Positions 8,715 to 20,687 are shown, counted from the stretch's first letter. The stretch is 64,000 nt of DNA from Mesorhizobium sp. STM 4661 (GCF_000359125.1 NZ_CAAF010000003.1:1-64000), one strand, 5' to 3'. Numbers and translations are program-made. Notes: a model not told the origin generated them from the letters alone.

Positions 8715-9638
8715 TCAGTTCACGCCCTTCGGCACGTTCTCCGGCGGCACCACCGTATCGACCACCTTCTGACGGTGGAAGATGAACATACCGGCCAGCA
8801 CGATCACGCCGGAGCCGATCAGGATGCGTGGGCTGGGAATGTCGCCGAAGAACACCAGCCCGAAGACCACCGCCCACAGGAGCAGCGTGTAGTGCAGCGG
8901 CGCTAGCGTCGAGGCCGGCGCCAGCTTCAGCGCCCTGGTGATCATCAGATGCGCGCCGCAGGAGACGATGCCGAGCAGCAGCATGGCGCCGAAATCGAGC
9001 GCGGACGGCGTCTGCCAGTTGCCGATGGTCAGCACCGCGCCGACCAGCAGCGTGCCGATGGTTTGCCAGGTGACGAGCGAGGTGTCGCTGGTGCCACGCA
9101 GCCGGCGGTTGAGGATGATGGCGAAGGCGAAGGAAATGCTCCCGACCAGTGCGAAGGCCGACGACAGCGAAAACGCGGCCGAGGATGGCTTCAGCATGAT
9201 CAGCACGCCGCAGAAGCCGACCAGGATCGCCATCCAGCGCCGCCAGCCGACCTTTTCGCCGAGCAGAAGATGGGAAAGTGCGGCAACATAGATCGGCCCT
9301 GCCATGTAGAAGCTCATCACGTCGGCGAGCGGCAGATAGACAACGGCGGCGTAGAACAGCGCGGTGTCGAGCGTCGTCATGACGACGCGCAAAAGCTGCA
9401 GTTCAAGGCGCTCCATCCGGAACAACTTGGCCGTACCTTGATGCGCGATCATTGGGCCGAGCACGAAAAAGGCGCCCACGGAACGGATCAGCACGACCTG
9501 GCCGACCGAAAAGCTGGCGACCAGCCATTTGCCCATCGCGTCGTTCAACGCAAACAGGAAATCGCCGGCCAGCATCAACAGAATGCCCGCCAGCAGCACA
9601 TTCCTGACCGTCGGATTCTGGGCTATCGGCTGTGCCAT
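8715..9638 (-). CDS. EamA/DMT-superfamily membrane transporter
   Basis: A 307-residue protein with about ten hydrophobic segments in two EamA repeats (first from VLLAGILLMLAGDFLFALND, second from ALVGSISFAFAIILNRRLRG). This is the usual length and layout of drug/metabolite exporters of the inner membrane. It ends 18 bp from the second phosphotransferase gene, tail to tail. The substrate cannot be inferred. Confidence 0.88.
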   Translation of the reverse strand: MAQPIAQNPTVRNVLLAGILLMLAGDFLFALNDAMGKWLVASFSVGQVVLIRSVGAFFVLGPMIAHQGTAKLFRMERLELQLLRVVMTTLDTALFYAAVVYLPLADVMSFYMAGPIYVAALSHLLLGEKVGWRRWMAILVGFCGVLIMLKPSSAAFSLSSAFALVGSISFAFAIILNRRLRGTSDTSLVTWQTIGTLLVGAVLTIGNWQTPSALDFGAMLLLGIVSCGAHLMITRALKLAPASTLAPLHYTLLLWAVVFGLVFFGDIPSPRILIGSGVIVLAGMFIFHRQKVVDTVVPPENVPKGVN

Positions 9639-9801
9639 GCCGTTTTCGGTTCCTGCCGCATGTATCGCCTCGTAGACGCAAGCAACCGGCTTGACGAGCA
9701 GAAATCGGAAAACCGGCCGGACCAGAGCCGGAAATCGGCTGGGCCTATGGCGCAGATCGCGGCTTGAATGGTTGCTTTGCGGGCTGGGACCCGGGTCGCG
9801 C

Positions 9802-10056
9802 CTACTTCGGCTGTGGCCGGATGATGATCGGCCGATAGATCACCGGCCTCTCCCATGGATCGAAAGCCGAGGCGCTTCGCAGTTCCGCGCGCCGATCGAG
9901 ATCGATCCGCTGCAAGCATTCGGCGAAAGCGTCGTTCTTCTTGGTGAATCCGTAGGACCGGCATTTCGCCTCGTCGGCGGCACGACGATCCTGCGCCGTC
10001 ATGCAGCCAGCGCAAAGCACCGCCAACGCGACCGCCATCACAGTCTTTTGCCACAT
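9802..10056 (-). CDS. Small putative lipoprotein
   Basis: An 84-residue secreted protein. The start is the ATG at 10056, with GAGGAGG about nine bases upstream. Residues 3-17 are a short signal sequence (KTVMAVALAVLCAG) ending at Cys18, a likely lipobox (CAG-C, with Cys instead of Leu at -3). The mature part is short and charged and carries two further cysteines (AKCRSYGF and AECLQRIDLDRR), which could form a disulfide. The YGFTK...AFAECLQ pattern is common in small alphaproteobacterial lipoproteins of unknown role. The gene stands alone. The 163 bp between it and the EamA gene hold nothing I can recognise. Confidence 0.72.
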   Translation of the reverse strand: MWQKTVMAVALAVLCAGCMTAQDRRAADEAKCRSYGFTKKNDAFAECLQRIDLDRRAELRSASAFDPWERPVIYRPIIIRPQPK

Positions 10057-10171
10057 CGCGGTAATCCTCCTCGAACTAAAGTGGAGGTTTATTGTAGACT
10101 TAATTGTGGCCAAGCGAAGCGGAGAGCCTTGATGCAGAGCGGCTCGCCTGTTGGGCCTGCTGGCGGCTCGC

Positions 10172-11464
10172 TTATGACCGCGAACCTACCGCCTTGTGCC
10201 GGCGGTTCACCTGCACCGGCCGGCCGGCGATCGACAGCCGTGTTTCCTGCTTCGTCCGCTCCGCAACCACCTTGCCCCTGGCGATGACGCAGAGACGCTC
10301 AGGGCGCAAGCGTATGGCCTCGACCGGATTGCCGGCATCGAGGACGACGAGGCTGGCGCGCTTGCCGACCGCAAGACCGAGATGGTCCAGCCCCATGATG
10401 GCGGCGTTGACATTGGTGACCATGTCGAAGCAGCGCGCCATGTCGGCGGGGCTCGACATCTGGGCGACGTGCAGGCCCATGAAGGCGACGTCGAGCATAT
10501 CGGCGGTGCCGAGCGAATACCAGGGATCGAGCACGCAATCCTGGCCCCAGCCGACACGGATGCCCATGGCTAGCATCTCCTTGACGCGTGTCAGGCCGCG
10601 GCGCTTGGGAAAATTGTCGTGACGGCCCTGCAGCATGATGTTGATCAGCGGATTGGGGATCGCCGACACACCCGCCTCGGCGATCATCGGCAGGAGCTTG
10701 GAGACGTAGTAATTGTCCATCGAATGCATGGAGGTGAGGTGCGAGCCGGCCACCCTGCCCTGCAAACCAAGGCGCTGCGTTTCATAGGCCAGCTGTTCGA
10801 TATGGCGCGACAGCGGGTCATCGGTCTCGTCGCAATGCAGGTCGACCATCAGCCCGCGCCTTGCGGCGATCTCGCACAGTTCCGTCACCGAACGCGTGCC
10901 GTCGGCCATGGTGCGCTCGAAATGCGGAATGCCGCCAACGATGTCGACGCCCAGGTCGAGCGCGCGGATGGTGTTGTCGCGCGCCGTCGGCGAGCGGTAG
11001 AACCCATCCTGCGGGAAGGCGACCAGTTGCAGGTCGATATAGGGCGCAACCGTTTTCTTGACATCAAGCAGGGCTTCGACCGCCAGCAGCCTGTCGTCGC
11101 AGACATCGACATGAGTGCGGATGCCGAGCAGACCCATCGACACAGCCCAATCGCAATAGGCGAGCGCGCGGTCGCGCACCGCCTCATGGGTCAACAGCGG
11201 CTTCAACTCGCCCCACAGCGAAATGCCTTCGAGCAGCGTGCCCGACACGTTGATGCGCGGAATGCCGTAGGAGAGCGTGGCGTCCATGTGGAAATGCGGA
11301 TCGACGAAGGGCGGGGCGATCAAATTACCGTGCGCATCGATCGCCGTGCCGGCAGTGACGTGCAACTCGGGCGCGATCGCCGCGATCGTCTCGCCGATGA
11401 TGCCGATGTCGGCAATCGTGCCGTCGGGCAGCGTGCCGCCCCGGACGATAAGGTCGAAATCCAT
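10172..11464 (-). CDS. Cytosine-deaminase-like amidohydrolase
   Basis: A 430-residue metal-dependent hydrolase close to CodA. Visible signatures are PPFVDPHFHMDAT (metal HxH), VDLHCDETDDPLSRHIE (catalytic E and metal H), AGSHLTSMHSMDN, and GWGQDCVLDPWYSLGTADML, which lines up with the SHDDVFDPW-type metal aspartate segment of cytosine deaminase. It probably deaminates or hydrolyses a cyclic amidine such as cytosine, creatinine or a related ring in the cytoplasm. The start is the ATG at 11464 with GAGGA upstream; a frame to 11509 adds unconserved residues. It is divergent from the ABC exporter gene, with no codB-like permease nearby. Confidence 0.88.
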   Translation of the reverse strand: MDFDLIVRGGTLPDGTIADIGIIGETIAAIAPELHVTAGTAIDAHGNLIAPPFVDPHFHMDATLSYGIPRINVSGTLLEGISLWGELKPLLTHEAVRDRALAYCDWAVSMGLLGIRTHVDVCDDRLLAVEALLDVKKTVAPYIDLQLVAFPQDGFYRSPTARDNTIRALDLGVDIVGGIPHFERTMADGTRSVTELCEIAARRGLMVDLHCDETDDPLSRHIEQLAYETQRLGLQGRVAGSHLTSMHSMDNYYVSKLLPMIAEAGVSAIPNPLINIMLQGRHDNFPKRRGLTRVKEMLAMGIRVGWGQDCVLDPWYSLGTADMLDVAFMGLHVAQMSSPADMARCFDMVTNVNAAIMGLDHLGLAVGKRASLVVLDAGNPVEAIRLRPERLCVIARGKVVAERTKQETRLSIAGRPVQVNRRHKAVGSRS

Positions 11465-11641
11465 CTGTCGCCATCCTCTTCTAGGAATCACCACGCCATC
11501 GTGGCGCAAAAGACAGCTTGCCGCAGCCGTTTGTTTCAGCGCGGGTGGAAGGTTCCATCCGGACGCAACTCGCTCTATAAGCCGCCTTTCGTCCCCGTGG
11601 CGAATCCGAAATTCGTCTCAGCCAGGCATGGGATCAGCCAT

Positions 11642-13396
<1,755 letters not shown>

Positions 13397-13429
13397 GGCG
13401 GTGTGTTGCCGGACGTGGGAGCCATGCCC

Positions 13430-13540
13430 CCTCATCCGGCCCTTCGGGCCACCTTCTCCCCGAGGGGAGAAGAGATCAACGTCAGCGCCAGCCTCTTCTC
13501 CCCAGCGGGGAGAAGGTGGCCGCGTAGCGGCCGGATGAGG
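13430..13540. repeat. Long palindromic RPE-type element
   Basis: CCTCATCCGG at 13430-13439 pairs with CCGGATGAGG at 13531-13540. Inside, two smaller hairpins (TTCTCCCC / GGGGAGAA type) mirror each other, so the whole 111 bp can fold into a cruciform. It lies between the convergent ABC exporter and ilvD genes, a usual location for such elements. Confidence 0.85.
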
Positions 13541-13557
13541 AGGCCTAGGCGCAAACC

Positions 13558-15402
13558 TTACTCCGGCACGTGCCTCACAGCACCCTTGTCGGCGCTGGTG
13601 GCGAAGGCGGCATAGGCGCGCAAGGCGGTCGTCACCTTGCGCTTGCGCTTCTCCTCGGGTTTCCAGGCAGCGGTACCCTTGGCCTCCATCGCCGCACGGC
13701 GGGTAGCCAGTTCGGCGTCGTCGACCGCAAGGCGGATGGTGCGGTTCGGGATATCGATTTCGATCGTATCGCCCTCCTCAACCAGTCCGATCAACCCGCC
13801 TTCCGCCGCCTCCGGAGACGCATGGCCGATGGACAGGCCTGATGTGCCGCCGGAGAAACGACCGTCGGTGACCAGCGCGCAGGCCTTGCCCAGGCCCTTC
13901 GATTTGAGATAGCTGGTCGGGTAGAGCATTTCCTGCATGCCGGGGCCACCGCGCGGCCCTTCGTAGCGGATGACGACGACATCGCCGGCCTTGATCTCGT
14001 TCGACAGGATCGCCTTGACGCTCGAATCCTGGCTTTCGAAAACCCTGGCCGGGCCGATGAATTTCAGGATCGATTCGTCGACGCCGGCGGTCTTCACGAT
14101 GCAGCCGTCGAGCGCCAGATTGCCTTTCAGCACGGCAAGGCCGCCGTCTTTCGAGAAAGGCGTCTGCGCCGAGCGGATGACGCCCTTCTCGCGGTCGAGA
14201 TCGAGCTCATCCCAGCGGCGATCCTGGCTGAAGGCGACCTGCGTCGGCACGCCGCCGGGTGCCGCGAGGAAGAAATCGCGAACGTTCTGGCTGGAGGTAC
14301 GGGAGATATCCCAATGGTCGAGCGCCTCACCCAGCGTTCGCGTATGCACGGTCGGCAGGTCGCGGTTGATCAGTCCAGCATTGTCGAGCTGGCCGAGGAT
14401 CGCCATGATGCCGCCGGCGCGGTGGACGTCTTCCATGTGCACATCCGCCTTGGCGGGGGCAACCTTGCATAGCACCGGCACCTTGCGCGACAGCGCGTCG
14501 ATGTCATCCTGATCGAAGTTGATCTCGCCCTCATGCGCGGCAGCCAGGATGTGCAGCACGGTGTTGGTCGAGCCGCCCATGGCGATGTCGAGCGTCATGG
14601 CGTTCTCGAAGGCGCCCTTGGAGGCAATGCTGCGCGGCAGCGCCGTCTCGTCGTCCTGCTCGTAATAGCGCTGGGCGAGATCGACAACGAGATGGCCGGC
14701 CTCGACGAACAGGCGCTTGCGGTCCGCATGCGTCGCCAGGGTCGAGCCATTGCCGGGCAGCGACAGGCCCAGCGCCTCGGTCAGGCAATTCATCGAATTG
14801 GCGGTGAACATGCCTGAGCAGGAGCCGCAGGTCGGGCAGGCCGAGCGCTCGATGACCTCGACGTCCTCGTCGGAGATATTGTCGTCGGCGGCCGCAACCA
14901 TGGCGTCGACCAGATCGAGCGCCTGGGTCTTGCCGGCGAGCACCACCTTGCCGGCTTCCATCGGCCCGCCGGAGACGAAGACCGTGGGGATGTTGAGGCG
15001 CAGCGACGCCATAAGCATGCCGGGCGTGATCTTGTCGCAATTGGAGATGCAGACCATGGCGTCGGCGCAGTGCGCGTTGACCATGTATTCGACCGAGTCG
15101 GCGATCAATTCTCGCGACGGCAGCGAATAGAGCATGCCGTCATGGCCCATGGCGATGCCGTCGTCGACGGCGATGGTGTTGAATTCCTTGGCGACGCCGC
15201 CGGCCTTTTCGATCTCGCGCGCGACGAGCTGGCCGAGATCCTTCAAGTGAACATGGCCCGGCACGAACTGGGTGAAGGAATTGACCACGGCGATGATCGG
15301 CTTGCCGAAATCAGAATCCTTCATGCCGGTGGCGCGCCACAGGCCGCGGGCGCCGGCCATGTTGCGGCCGTGAGTGGTGGTGCGGGAACGATAGGCAGGC
15401 AT
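13558..15402 (-). CDS. ilvD: Dihydroxy-acid dehydratase
   Basis: A 614-residue IlvD, catalysing the dehydration of 2,3-dihydroxy-isovalerate and -methylvalerate in valine/isoleucine/leucine (and pantothenate) synthesis. It is full length from [20 protein letters not shown]. Iron-sulfur cysteines lie in [12 protein letters not shown] and [11 protein letters not shown]; the C-terminal [20 protein letters not shown] is diagnostic. The first methionine is the usual family start. The 255 bp upstream (15403-15657) contain no gene and presumably hold its promoter; I see no leader peptide or attenuator. Confidence 0.97.
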   Translation of the reverse strand: MPAYRSRTTTHGRNMAGARGLWRATGMKDSDFGKPIIAVVNSFTQFVPGHVHLKDLGQLVAREIEKAGGVAKEFNTIAVDDGIAMGHDGMLYSLPSRELIADSVEYMVNAHCADAMVCISNCDKITPGMLMASLRLNIPTVFVSGGPMEAGKVVLAGKTQALDLVDAMVAAADDNISDEDVEVIERSACPTCGSCSGMFTANSMNCLTEALGLSLPGNGSTLATHADRKRLFVEAGHLVVDLAQRYYEQDDETALPRSIASKGAFENAMTLDIAMGGSTNTVLHILAAAHEGEINFDQDDIDALSRKVPVLCKVAPAKADVHMEDVHRAGGIMAILGQLDNAGLINRDLPTVHTRTLGEALDHWDISRTSSQNVRDFFLAAPGGVPTQVAFSQDRRWDELDLDREKGVIRSAQTPFSKDGGLAVLKGNLALDGCIVKTAGVDESILKFIGPARVFESQDSSVKAILSNEIKAGDVVVIRYEGPRGGPGMQEMLYPTSYLKSKGLGKACALVTDGRFSGGTSGLSIGHASPEAAEGGLIGLVEEGDTIEIDIPNRTIRLAVDDAELATRRAAMEAKGTAAWKPEEKRKRKVTTALRAYAAFATSADKGAVRHVPE

Positions 15403-15657
15403 GAACTTTCCTTAGCTGGCTGGCCGCGCCAGGGATGTCGCGGCGGCGCTGAATTCGGACCGCAGGCGTTATAGACGCCGAAGCCTGGTCTGGCCACAAT
15501 TTTGCAGTGCGCCAGATTTTCCCAAGAAAATTTAATGACACTGTCGGATTGCGTGCCCCCCGGGCGTCCTTGGGCAAACGGCAGGGCAAATGACGCCAAA
15601 CGTCAAGCCAGGCCGTTTCCCTGCGAAACCCAACTGAAACAGCCCGAGGAACAAAAT

Positions 15658-16125
15658 ATGCAAAAGATCACCCCCTGCCTGTGGTTCGACGGTCAGGCCG
15701 AGGAGGCCATGAACCACTACATGTCCATCTTCAAGAATTCGAAGGTGCTGAGCGTGATGCGTTGGCCTGAGGGCAGTCCCAGTGAAGGCAAGGTTCTGGT
15801 GACTTCGTTCGAGCTCGACGGCGTCGAGTTCCAGGCGCTCAACGGTGGACCGGAATTCAAATTCACCGAGGCGGTCTCCCTGTCCATCACTTGCAAGACG
15901 CAGGAAGAGGTCGATCATTTCTGGAACAGGCTGCTTGAAGGTGGCGAACCCAGCCAGTGCGGCTGGCTGAAGGACAAGTTCGGCCTATCCTGGCAGGTCG
16001 TGCCGGAGCAGTTGCCCAGGCTGCTGCAGGATCCTGACAAGGCCAAGGCCGGCCGCGTCATGCAAGCGATGATGCAGATGATCAAGATCGACATCGCCAA
16101 GCTCGAAGATGCAGCCAAGGGCTGA
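15658..16125 (+). CDS. VOC-fold PhnB-like protein
   Basis: A 155-residue protein of the PhnB / '3-demethylubiquinone methyltransferase-like' VOC family. It starts MQKITPCLWFDGQAEEAMNHY and contains WPEGSPSEGKVLVTSFELDG, FWNRLLEGG and the typical CGWLKDKFGLSWQVVP. The start at 15658 has GAGGAAC five bases upstream; a longer frame from 15502 is unconserved. Despite the domain name these proteins are not proven methyltransferases, and the function is unknown. It stands alone between ilvD (divergent) and prfC (convergent). Confidence 0.88.
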   Translation: MQKITPCLWFDGQAEEAMNHYMSIFKNSKVLSVMRWPEGSPSEGKVLVTSFELDGVEFQALNGGPEFKFTEAVSLSITCKTQEEVDHFWNRLLEGGEPSQCGWLKDKFGLSWQVVPEQLPRLLQDPDKAKAGRVMQAMMQMIKIDIAKLEDAAKG

Positions 16126-16203
16126 GTGATCTTCCCTTCTTCTCTTGCGGCCAGAGCCCAATAACGCAACTGGCCCACAAGGGGAGAAGGAAAAGGCCGA
16201 TGG

Positions 16204-17796
16204 TCAAGCCGCCTTGTCGCGGACCTGGTAATCCTTGACCGCCGCAAAGCGGATCGCCTTCCAGCGCTCGGCCTCGTAATTGAGCGAGAAGGCGTGCTGG
16301 GCGAGGAACACCGGGTCATTGTCGAGGTCGCGGGCGATGTCGCCGCGATGCGCTTCGATGAAGCGCTGCACCTCGGCCTTGTCGTCGGCGGAGATCCAGC
16401 GGCAGACGGAAAAGCGCGACATCTCGAAATCGACCGGCAGCGTATACTCGAAGTTGAGCCGTTCCTTCAGCACGTCGAGCTGCAGAGCGCCGACGACGCC
16501 GACGATCGCCGGCGAACCATCCTCCGGCGAAAACAGCTGCACGACGCCTTCCTCGGCCATCTGATGCAATGCTTCCTTGAGCTTCTTGGCCTTCATCGCG
16601 TCGCCCAAGCGGACGCGGCGCAGGATTTCCGGAGCGAAATTGGGCACGCCACGGAACAGGATTTCCTCGCCTTCGGTCAGCGTGTCGCCGATGCGCAGCG
16701 TGCCGTGGTTGGGAATGCCGACGACGTCGCCGGCAAAGGCCTCGTCGGCGGTGACGCGGGTACGGGCGAAGAAGAATTGCGGCGCCGACAGGCTCATCGG
16801 CTTGCCCGTGCGCACCAGCTTGGCCTTCATGCCGCGCTCGAGCTTGCCCGAGCAGACGCGCACGAACGCGATGCGGTCGCGATGATTGGGGTCCATGTTG
16901 GCCTGGATCTTGAAGACGAAGGAGGTCATCTTCTCCTCGGTCGCCTCGACCTTGCGGGTGTCGGCCTCCTGCGCACGCGGCGGCGGCCCGAACGCGCCGA
17001 GCGCCTCGATCAGGTCACGCACGCCGTAATTGCGCAGCGCCGAGCCGAAATAGACCGGGGTCAGGTGACCCTCGCGGAACGCGTCAATATCAAGAGGTCG
17101 GCAAGCCTCCCGCGCGAGCTCCAGTTCCTCGATGAAGGCCTCGCGCTCGTTTTCCGGCAAAAGGCCGGCGACGCGGTTGGAATCGGGACCGTTGACCGGC
17201 GTGCGCTCCTTTTCGGCATCGCCCTTGCGCACGGCGTTCAGCGCCAGGTGATAGGTGCCGGAGAAGGTTTTTCCCCGACCGATCGGCCAGGTGATCGGGG
17301 CGGTGTCCAGCGCCAGCTTCTGTTCGATCTCGTCGAGGATCTCGAACGGGTCGCGGCTTTCGCGGTCCATCTTGTTGACGAAAGTGATGATCGGGATGTC
17401 GCGCAGCCGGCAGACCTCGAACAGTTTCAGCGTGCGCGGCTCGATGCCCTTGGCGGCGTCGATGACCATGACGGCCGAGTCGACCGCCGAGAGCGTGCGA
17501 TAGGTATCGTCGGCGAAATCCTCGTGGCCGGGCGTGTCGAGCAGGTTGAAGACATTGTCCCCGTACTCGAAGGTCATCACCGAAGTGACGACCGAAATGC
17601 CGCGCTCGCGCTCGATCTTCATCCAGTCGGACCGGGTCTGGATGCGGTCCTTCTTGGCCTTGACCTCGCCGGCAAGCTGGATGGCGCCGCCGAACAGAAG
17701 CAGCTTTTCGGTCAGCGTCGTCTTGCCGGCGTCAGGGTGCGCGATGATCGCGAAAGTGCGGCGGCGCGATACCGCGTTTTCGATGTCTTCAGCCAA
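16204..17796 (-). CDS. prfC: Peptide chain release factor 3
   Basis: A 530-residue translational GTPase that recycles RF1/RF2 from the ribosome. G1 is AHPDAGKTTL, G2/switch I lies near RERGISVVTSV, G3 is DTPGHEDF and G4 is NKMDRE. The RF3-specific C-terminal part (FEMSRFSVCRWISADDK, DNDPVFLAQHAF) separates it from EF-G. It is full length and single-copy here. The 141-bp gap to the divergent oxidoreductase gene would hold both promoters. Confidence 0.96.
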   Translation of the reverse strand: MAEDIENAVSRRRTFAIIAHPDAGKTTLTEKLLLFGGAIQLAGEVKAKKDRIQTRSDWMKIERERGISVVTSVMTFEYGDNVFNLLDTPGHEDFADDTYRTLSAVDSAVMVIDAAKGIEPRTLKLFEVCRLRDIPIITFVNKMDRESRDPFEILDEIEQKLALDTAPITWPIGRGKTFSGTYHLALNAVRKGDAEKERTPVNGPDSNRVAGLLPENEREAFIEELELAREACRPLDIDAFREGHLTPVYFGSALRNYGVRDLIEALGAFGPPPRAQEADTRKVEATEEKMTSFVFKIQANMDPNHRDRIAFVRVCSGKLERGMKAKLVRTGKPMSLSAPQFFFARTRVTADEAFAGDVVGIPNHGTLRIGDTLTEGEEILFRGVPNFAPEILRRVRLGDAMKAKKLKEALHQMAEEGVVQLFSPEDGSPAIVGVVGALQLDVLKERLNFEYTLPVDFEMSRFSVCRWISADDKAEVQRFIEAHRGDIARDLDNDPVFLAQHAFSLNYEAERWKAIRFAAVKDYQVRDKAA

Positions 17797-17937
17797 TGTC
17801 TGGAATCCTGTCTGTGGCGCGGGCTTCTAGCAGCGCTTTTTGGACCTGTCGAACAGTTTTGGCCGAACAGGCCTTGCCCACACTTGAGATAGGATCGCCG
17901 CAATGGCATCAGAAGACGGGTTCTGCAGAGGTCCAGC

Positions 17938-19008
17938 ATGAGCAAGCAAGTCATCGTCATCGGCGCCGGCATCGTCGGCGCGTCGATCGCCTGGCATCTG
18001 GCGAAGGCCGGTGCGGAGGTGACGGTGATTGCCGACAGCAGCGCCGGCGGGGTCGCCACGCCGAATTCCTTTGCCTGGATCAATGCAAGCTGGGGCAATC
18101 CGGAGCCGTATTTCCGGCTGCGCACCTTCGCCATGGCCGAATGGACGCGGCTGGCCCAGGACTTGCCCGGTATTCCGCTCCAATGGTGCGGTGGTCTGTG
18201 CTGGGACCTGCCGCCGGCCAAGCTCGAGGCCTATGCCGCGGAGCATTCCGCCTGGGGCTATGGCATCGAACGCGTCGGAAACCAACGCGCCGCGCTGATC
18301 GAGCCCAATCTCGCCGAATCCCCGGATTTGGCGCTTTATGTCGCCGAGGAAGGTGTAGCCGAACCCGTGGCGGCCTCTCAGGCATTGCTGGCCGATGCAG
18401 AACGACGCGGCGCTCGTATCATTACCGGCAAAGCCGTGACCGGGCTCGTGCAGTCCGGCGGCAAGGTTACAGGCGTGGAGATGCCCGGCGAACGGCTTGC
18501 CGCCGATGAGGTGGTGATCGCGGCCGGTGCCGGTGCTCCGGCGATCGCGGCGACGGCCGGGATAGACGTGCCGATCGAGACGCCGCCCGGCCTGATCGCG
18601 CATTCACGGCCCTACAGAAAGCTGCTCAACGGCCTGGTGCTGGCCGAGCGGCTGCATATGCGCCAGACGGCGCAGGGCCGCATCATCGCCGGCTCGGATT
18701 TCGGCGGCGCCGATCCGGGCATGGATGCCGAAGCCACCGCGCGCGACCTGTTCGCGGCGACGAAAGCCATGCTGCGCGGCGCCGACGGGCTGGAGCTGGA
18801 TTTCCATACTGTCGGCTACCGGCCGACGCCGATCGACGGCTTTCCGATCATCGGCCGCGCCGAGGGCGTGCCCGGTCTATACGTCGCGGTCATGCATTCC
18901 GGCATCACACTGGCGCCAGTTGTCGGCCTGTTCGCCACCCGGGAGATCCTCGACGGCGAGCGTGACCCGCTGTTGGCGCCCTACGGCTTGGAGCGCTTCG
19001 GTTCATAG
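17938..19008 (+). CDS. DadA-like FAD-dependent amino-acid oxidoreductase
   Basis: A 356-residue DAO-family flavoprotein. The N-terminal dinucleotide-binding motif is VIVIGAGIVGASIAWHLAKAG; near the C-terminus YRPTPIDGFPIIGRAEG is followed by VAVMHSGITLAPVVG, the second FAD-contact region. It is likely a cytoplasmic or membrane-associated oxidase or dehydrogenase of an amino acid or N-methyl amino acid; the substrate is unknown. Its 3' end overlaps the convergent amidase gene by 28 bp (18981-19008). It is unrelated in layout to the larger GcvT-fused enzyme at 4591-7044. Confidence 0.87.
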   Translation: MSKQVIVIGAGIVGASIAWHLAKAGAEVTVIADSSAGGVATPNSFAWINASWGNPEPYFRLRTFAMAEWTRLAQDLPGIPLQWCGGLCWDLPPAKLEAYAAEHSAWGYGIERVGNQRAALIEPNLAESPDLALYVAEEGVAEPVAASQALLADAERRGARIITGKAVTGLVQSGGKVTGVEMPGERLAADEVVIAAGAGAPAIAATAGIDVPIETPPGLIAHSRPYRKLLNGLVLAERLHMRQTAQGRIIAGSDFGGADPGMDAEATARDLFAATKAMLRGADGLELDFHTVGYRPTPIDGFPIIGRAEGVPGLYVAVMHSGITLAPVVGLFATREILDGERDPLLAPYGLERFGS

Positions 19009-20375
19009 CCAGGCGGACGGCGAAAGCCACCGGTCAGTGGTTCCATTGCCTTGGCGATGCCGAGCAGCCGCGACTCCGACCAGCGCTTGCCAACCAGCTG
19101 CAGGCCAATCGGCAGGTCGTCGCTATCCTGCCCGCACGGCATCGCAAGCGCCGGGTGGCCGCTGTAGTTGAACACCGCGCCATAGGCCGGCAGCATCCAA
19201 TAGCTCTGCTCCTTGCCGTCGACCTCGATCGGCGTCCCAGGCGTGCAATGCGGAAATGCCGTGGTCATGGCGACGGGACACAGCAAGGCATCGCAGCTTT
19301 CGAAGAACCGCTCCCAGGCAAGGATCGAGCGGTCGCGGCGGGCAAGTGCCGCGAACCAGCAAGAGACCGGCGTCGGTTCCTGTGGTGGCTTCGGTTGGGC
19401 GGCTTCCAGCATCATGCCGATCAGTGCACCGCCTTCAGCCAGATCGTCGTGCAAGTCGAGTTCCGGCAGTCTTGCTTCCTCGACGCTTGCGCCCGCCTGA
19501 TGAAGCTGGCTTACCAGATTTTCGACGGCGGCACTGATCTCGCCGGCTACCGGAAGTCCGGGAAAGGAGGGGGCAAAGGCGATGCGCAACGTCCTGAGAT
19601 CAAGTCTCGGCATGTCCTCGACCGGCACCGGCGCGAGATCGGTGTCGTGGCCATCCGGCCCGGCGATAATCCCATGGATCAGCGCCAGATCCTCGACGCC
19701 GCGCGCCAGCGGCCCGAGACAGGACATCAGCCGCACGCTGCGCGGCGCACCGCCCGGATCGGGAAAGGCACCGGCGAGCGAGATGCGGTGCTCGGTCGGT
19801 TTCAGGCCATAGACGCCGCAAAAAGCAGCCGGCAAACGGATCGAATCCTGCATGTCGGTGCCGACCTCGAACGGCGTCATCCCGGCGCAGAGTGCGGCGG
19901 CCGCGCCTCCGCTGGAACCGCCTGACGTGCGCGACAAATCCCACGGATTGCTGGTTCGGCCAAACAGCGGATTGTCCGATTGCCAGTCTCCCAGCATGGT
20001 CGCGACATTGGTCTTGCCGAGCAGAATGCCACCGGCGGCCTTCAGCTTCGCGACCACCGGACTGTCCTGTCTGGCGACATAGTCGGCAAAGGGTGGAAAG
20101 CCGACCGTGGTCTTCATGCCCGCGGTCTCGTGCATGTCCTTCAGCGTGAATGGCACGCCGTGCAAAGGTCCGAGAATGTCGCCACGCGCCACTGCCGCGT
20201 CGGCCATTTTCGCGCGTTCGCGGGCCCCTTCCCGGTCGAGCGTGACGACGGCATTCACCACCTCGTTGTGCCTGTCGATCTCAGCCAGATGCGCGTCCAG
20301 CACTTCCACGGCGGAAATCTTGCGGTCGCGGATTGCAGCGGCCAGTTCGGTGGTTGAGGAAAAGACGAGGTCCAT
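18981..20375 (-). CDS. Amidase-signature-family amidase
   Basis: A 464-residue amidase with the Ser-cisSer-Lys triad: lysine in GVPFTLKDMHETAG, cis-serine in SGGSSGGAAAALCAG and nucleophile serine in VGTDMQDSIRLPAAFCG. The usual GTDTGGS is GTDMQDS here, but the serine is kept. It resembles glutamyl-tRNA amidotransferase subunit A and aryl-amidases, but there are no gatB/gatC neighbours, so a catabolic amidase is more likely. The start is the ATG at 20375 with GGAG about nine bases upstream. The 3' end overlaps the oxidoreductase gene. Confidence 0.9.
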   Translation of the reverse strand: MDLVFSSTTELAAAIRDRKISAVEVLDAHLAEIDRHNEVVNAVVTLDREGARERAKMADAAVARGDILGPLHGVPFTLKDMHETAGMKTTVGFPPFADYVARQDSPVVAKLKAAGGILLGKTNVATMLGDWQSDNPLFGRTSNPWDLSRTSGGSSGGAAAALCAGMTPFEVGTDMQDSIRLPAAFCGVYGLKPTEHRISLAGAFPDPGGAPRSVRLMSCLGPLARGVEDLALIHGIIAGPDGHDTDLAPVPVEDMPRLDLRTLRIAFAPSFPGLPVAGEISAAVENLVSQLHQAGASVEEARLPELDLHDDLAEGGALIGMMLEAAQPKPPQEPTPVSCWFAALARRDRSILAWERFFESCDALLCPVAMTTAFPHCTPGTPIEVDGKEQSYWMLPAYGAVFNYSGHPALAMPCGQDSDDLPIGLQLVGKRWSESRLLGIAKAMEPLTGGFRRPPGYEPKRSKP

Positions 20376-20489
20376 GACGAATGCTCCGGCTTGCCGGCAA
20401 CGCGGTTTCAAGCCAGTTCAGCATTCGAGAGCCGGCGGCGCTTGATCGAAATTGCGCCGACTGGATCTGTTGAGGTCGGCGCTCTACGT

Positions 20490-20645
20490 CGCCCCCCTCT
20501 GTCCTGCCGGACATCTCCCCCACGGGTGGGGAGATTGGATGTCGATTCGGCTTTCGCCAATCGCCAACGCTGAAGAGGAGGCACTGTCGGCGAAGCTGCC
20601 GATCTCCCCCTCGTGGGGGAGATGTCCGGCAGGACAGAGGGGGCG
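20490..20645. repeat. RPE-type long palindrome (CCTCTGTCCTGCCGG family)
   Basis: CCCTCTGTCCTGCCGGACAT near 20496-20515 is mirrored at the far end by ATGTCCGGCAGGACAGAGGG (20620-20641 region). Inner GGGGGAGAT/ATCTCCCCC hairpins flank a middle of about 60 bp. The same family recurs at 33577-33735 and 49495-49713. Here it abuts the broken end of a glutamine amidotransferase gene. The rest of 20376-20687 holds nothing else I recognise. Confidence 0.85.
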
Positions 20646-20687
20646 CTGTCCCGCGGACTTGCCGCAATTTGTAACCCGGCGAAGGAA

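Noticed and set aside
13430-13540. CRISPR-like repeat array
   Set aside because: The repeated units here and at 20490, 33577 and 49495 are mirrored palindromes, not regularly spaced direct repeats with unique spacers. No cas genes are in the window.
18981-20375. GatA subunit of the tRNA-dependent amidotransferase
   Set aside because: The amidase signature is present, but there are no gatB/gatC neighbours and the nucleophile segment is GTDMQDS rather than the GatA-type GTDTGGS. A general amidase fits better.
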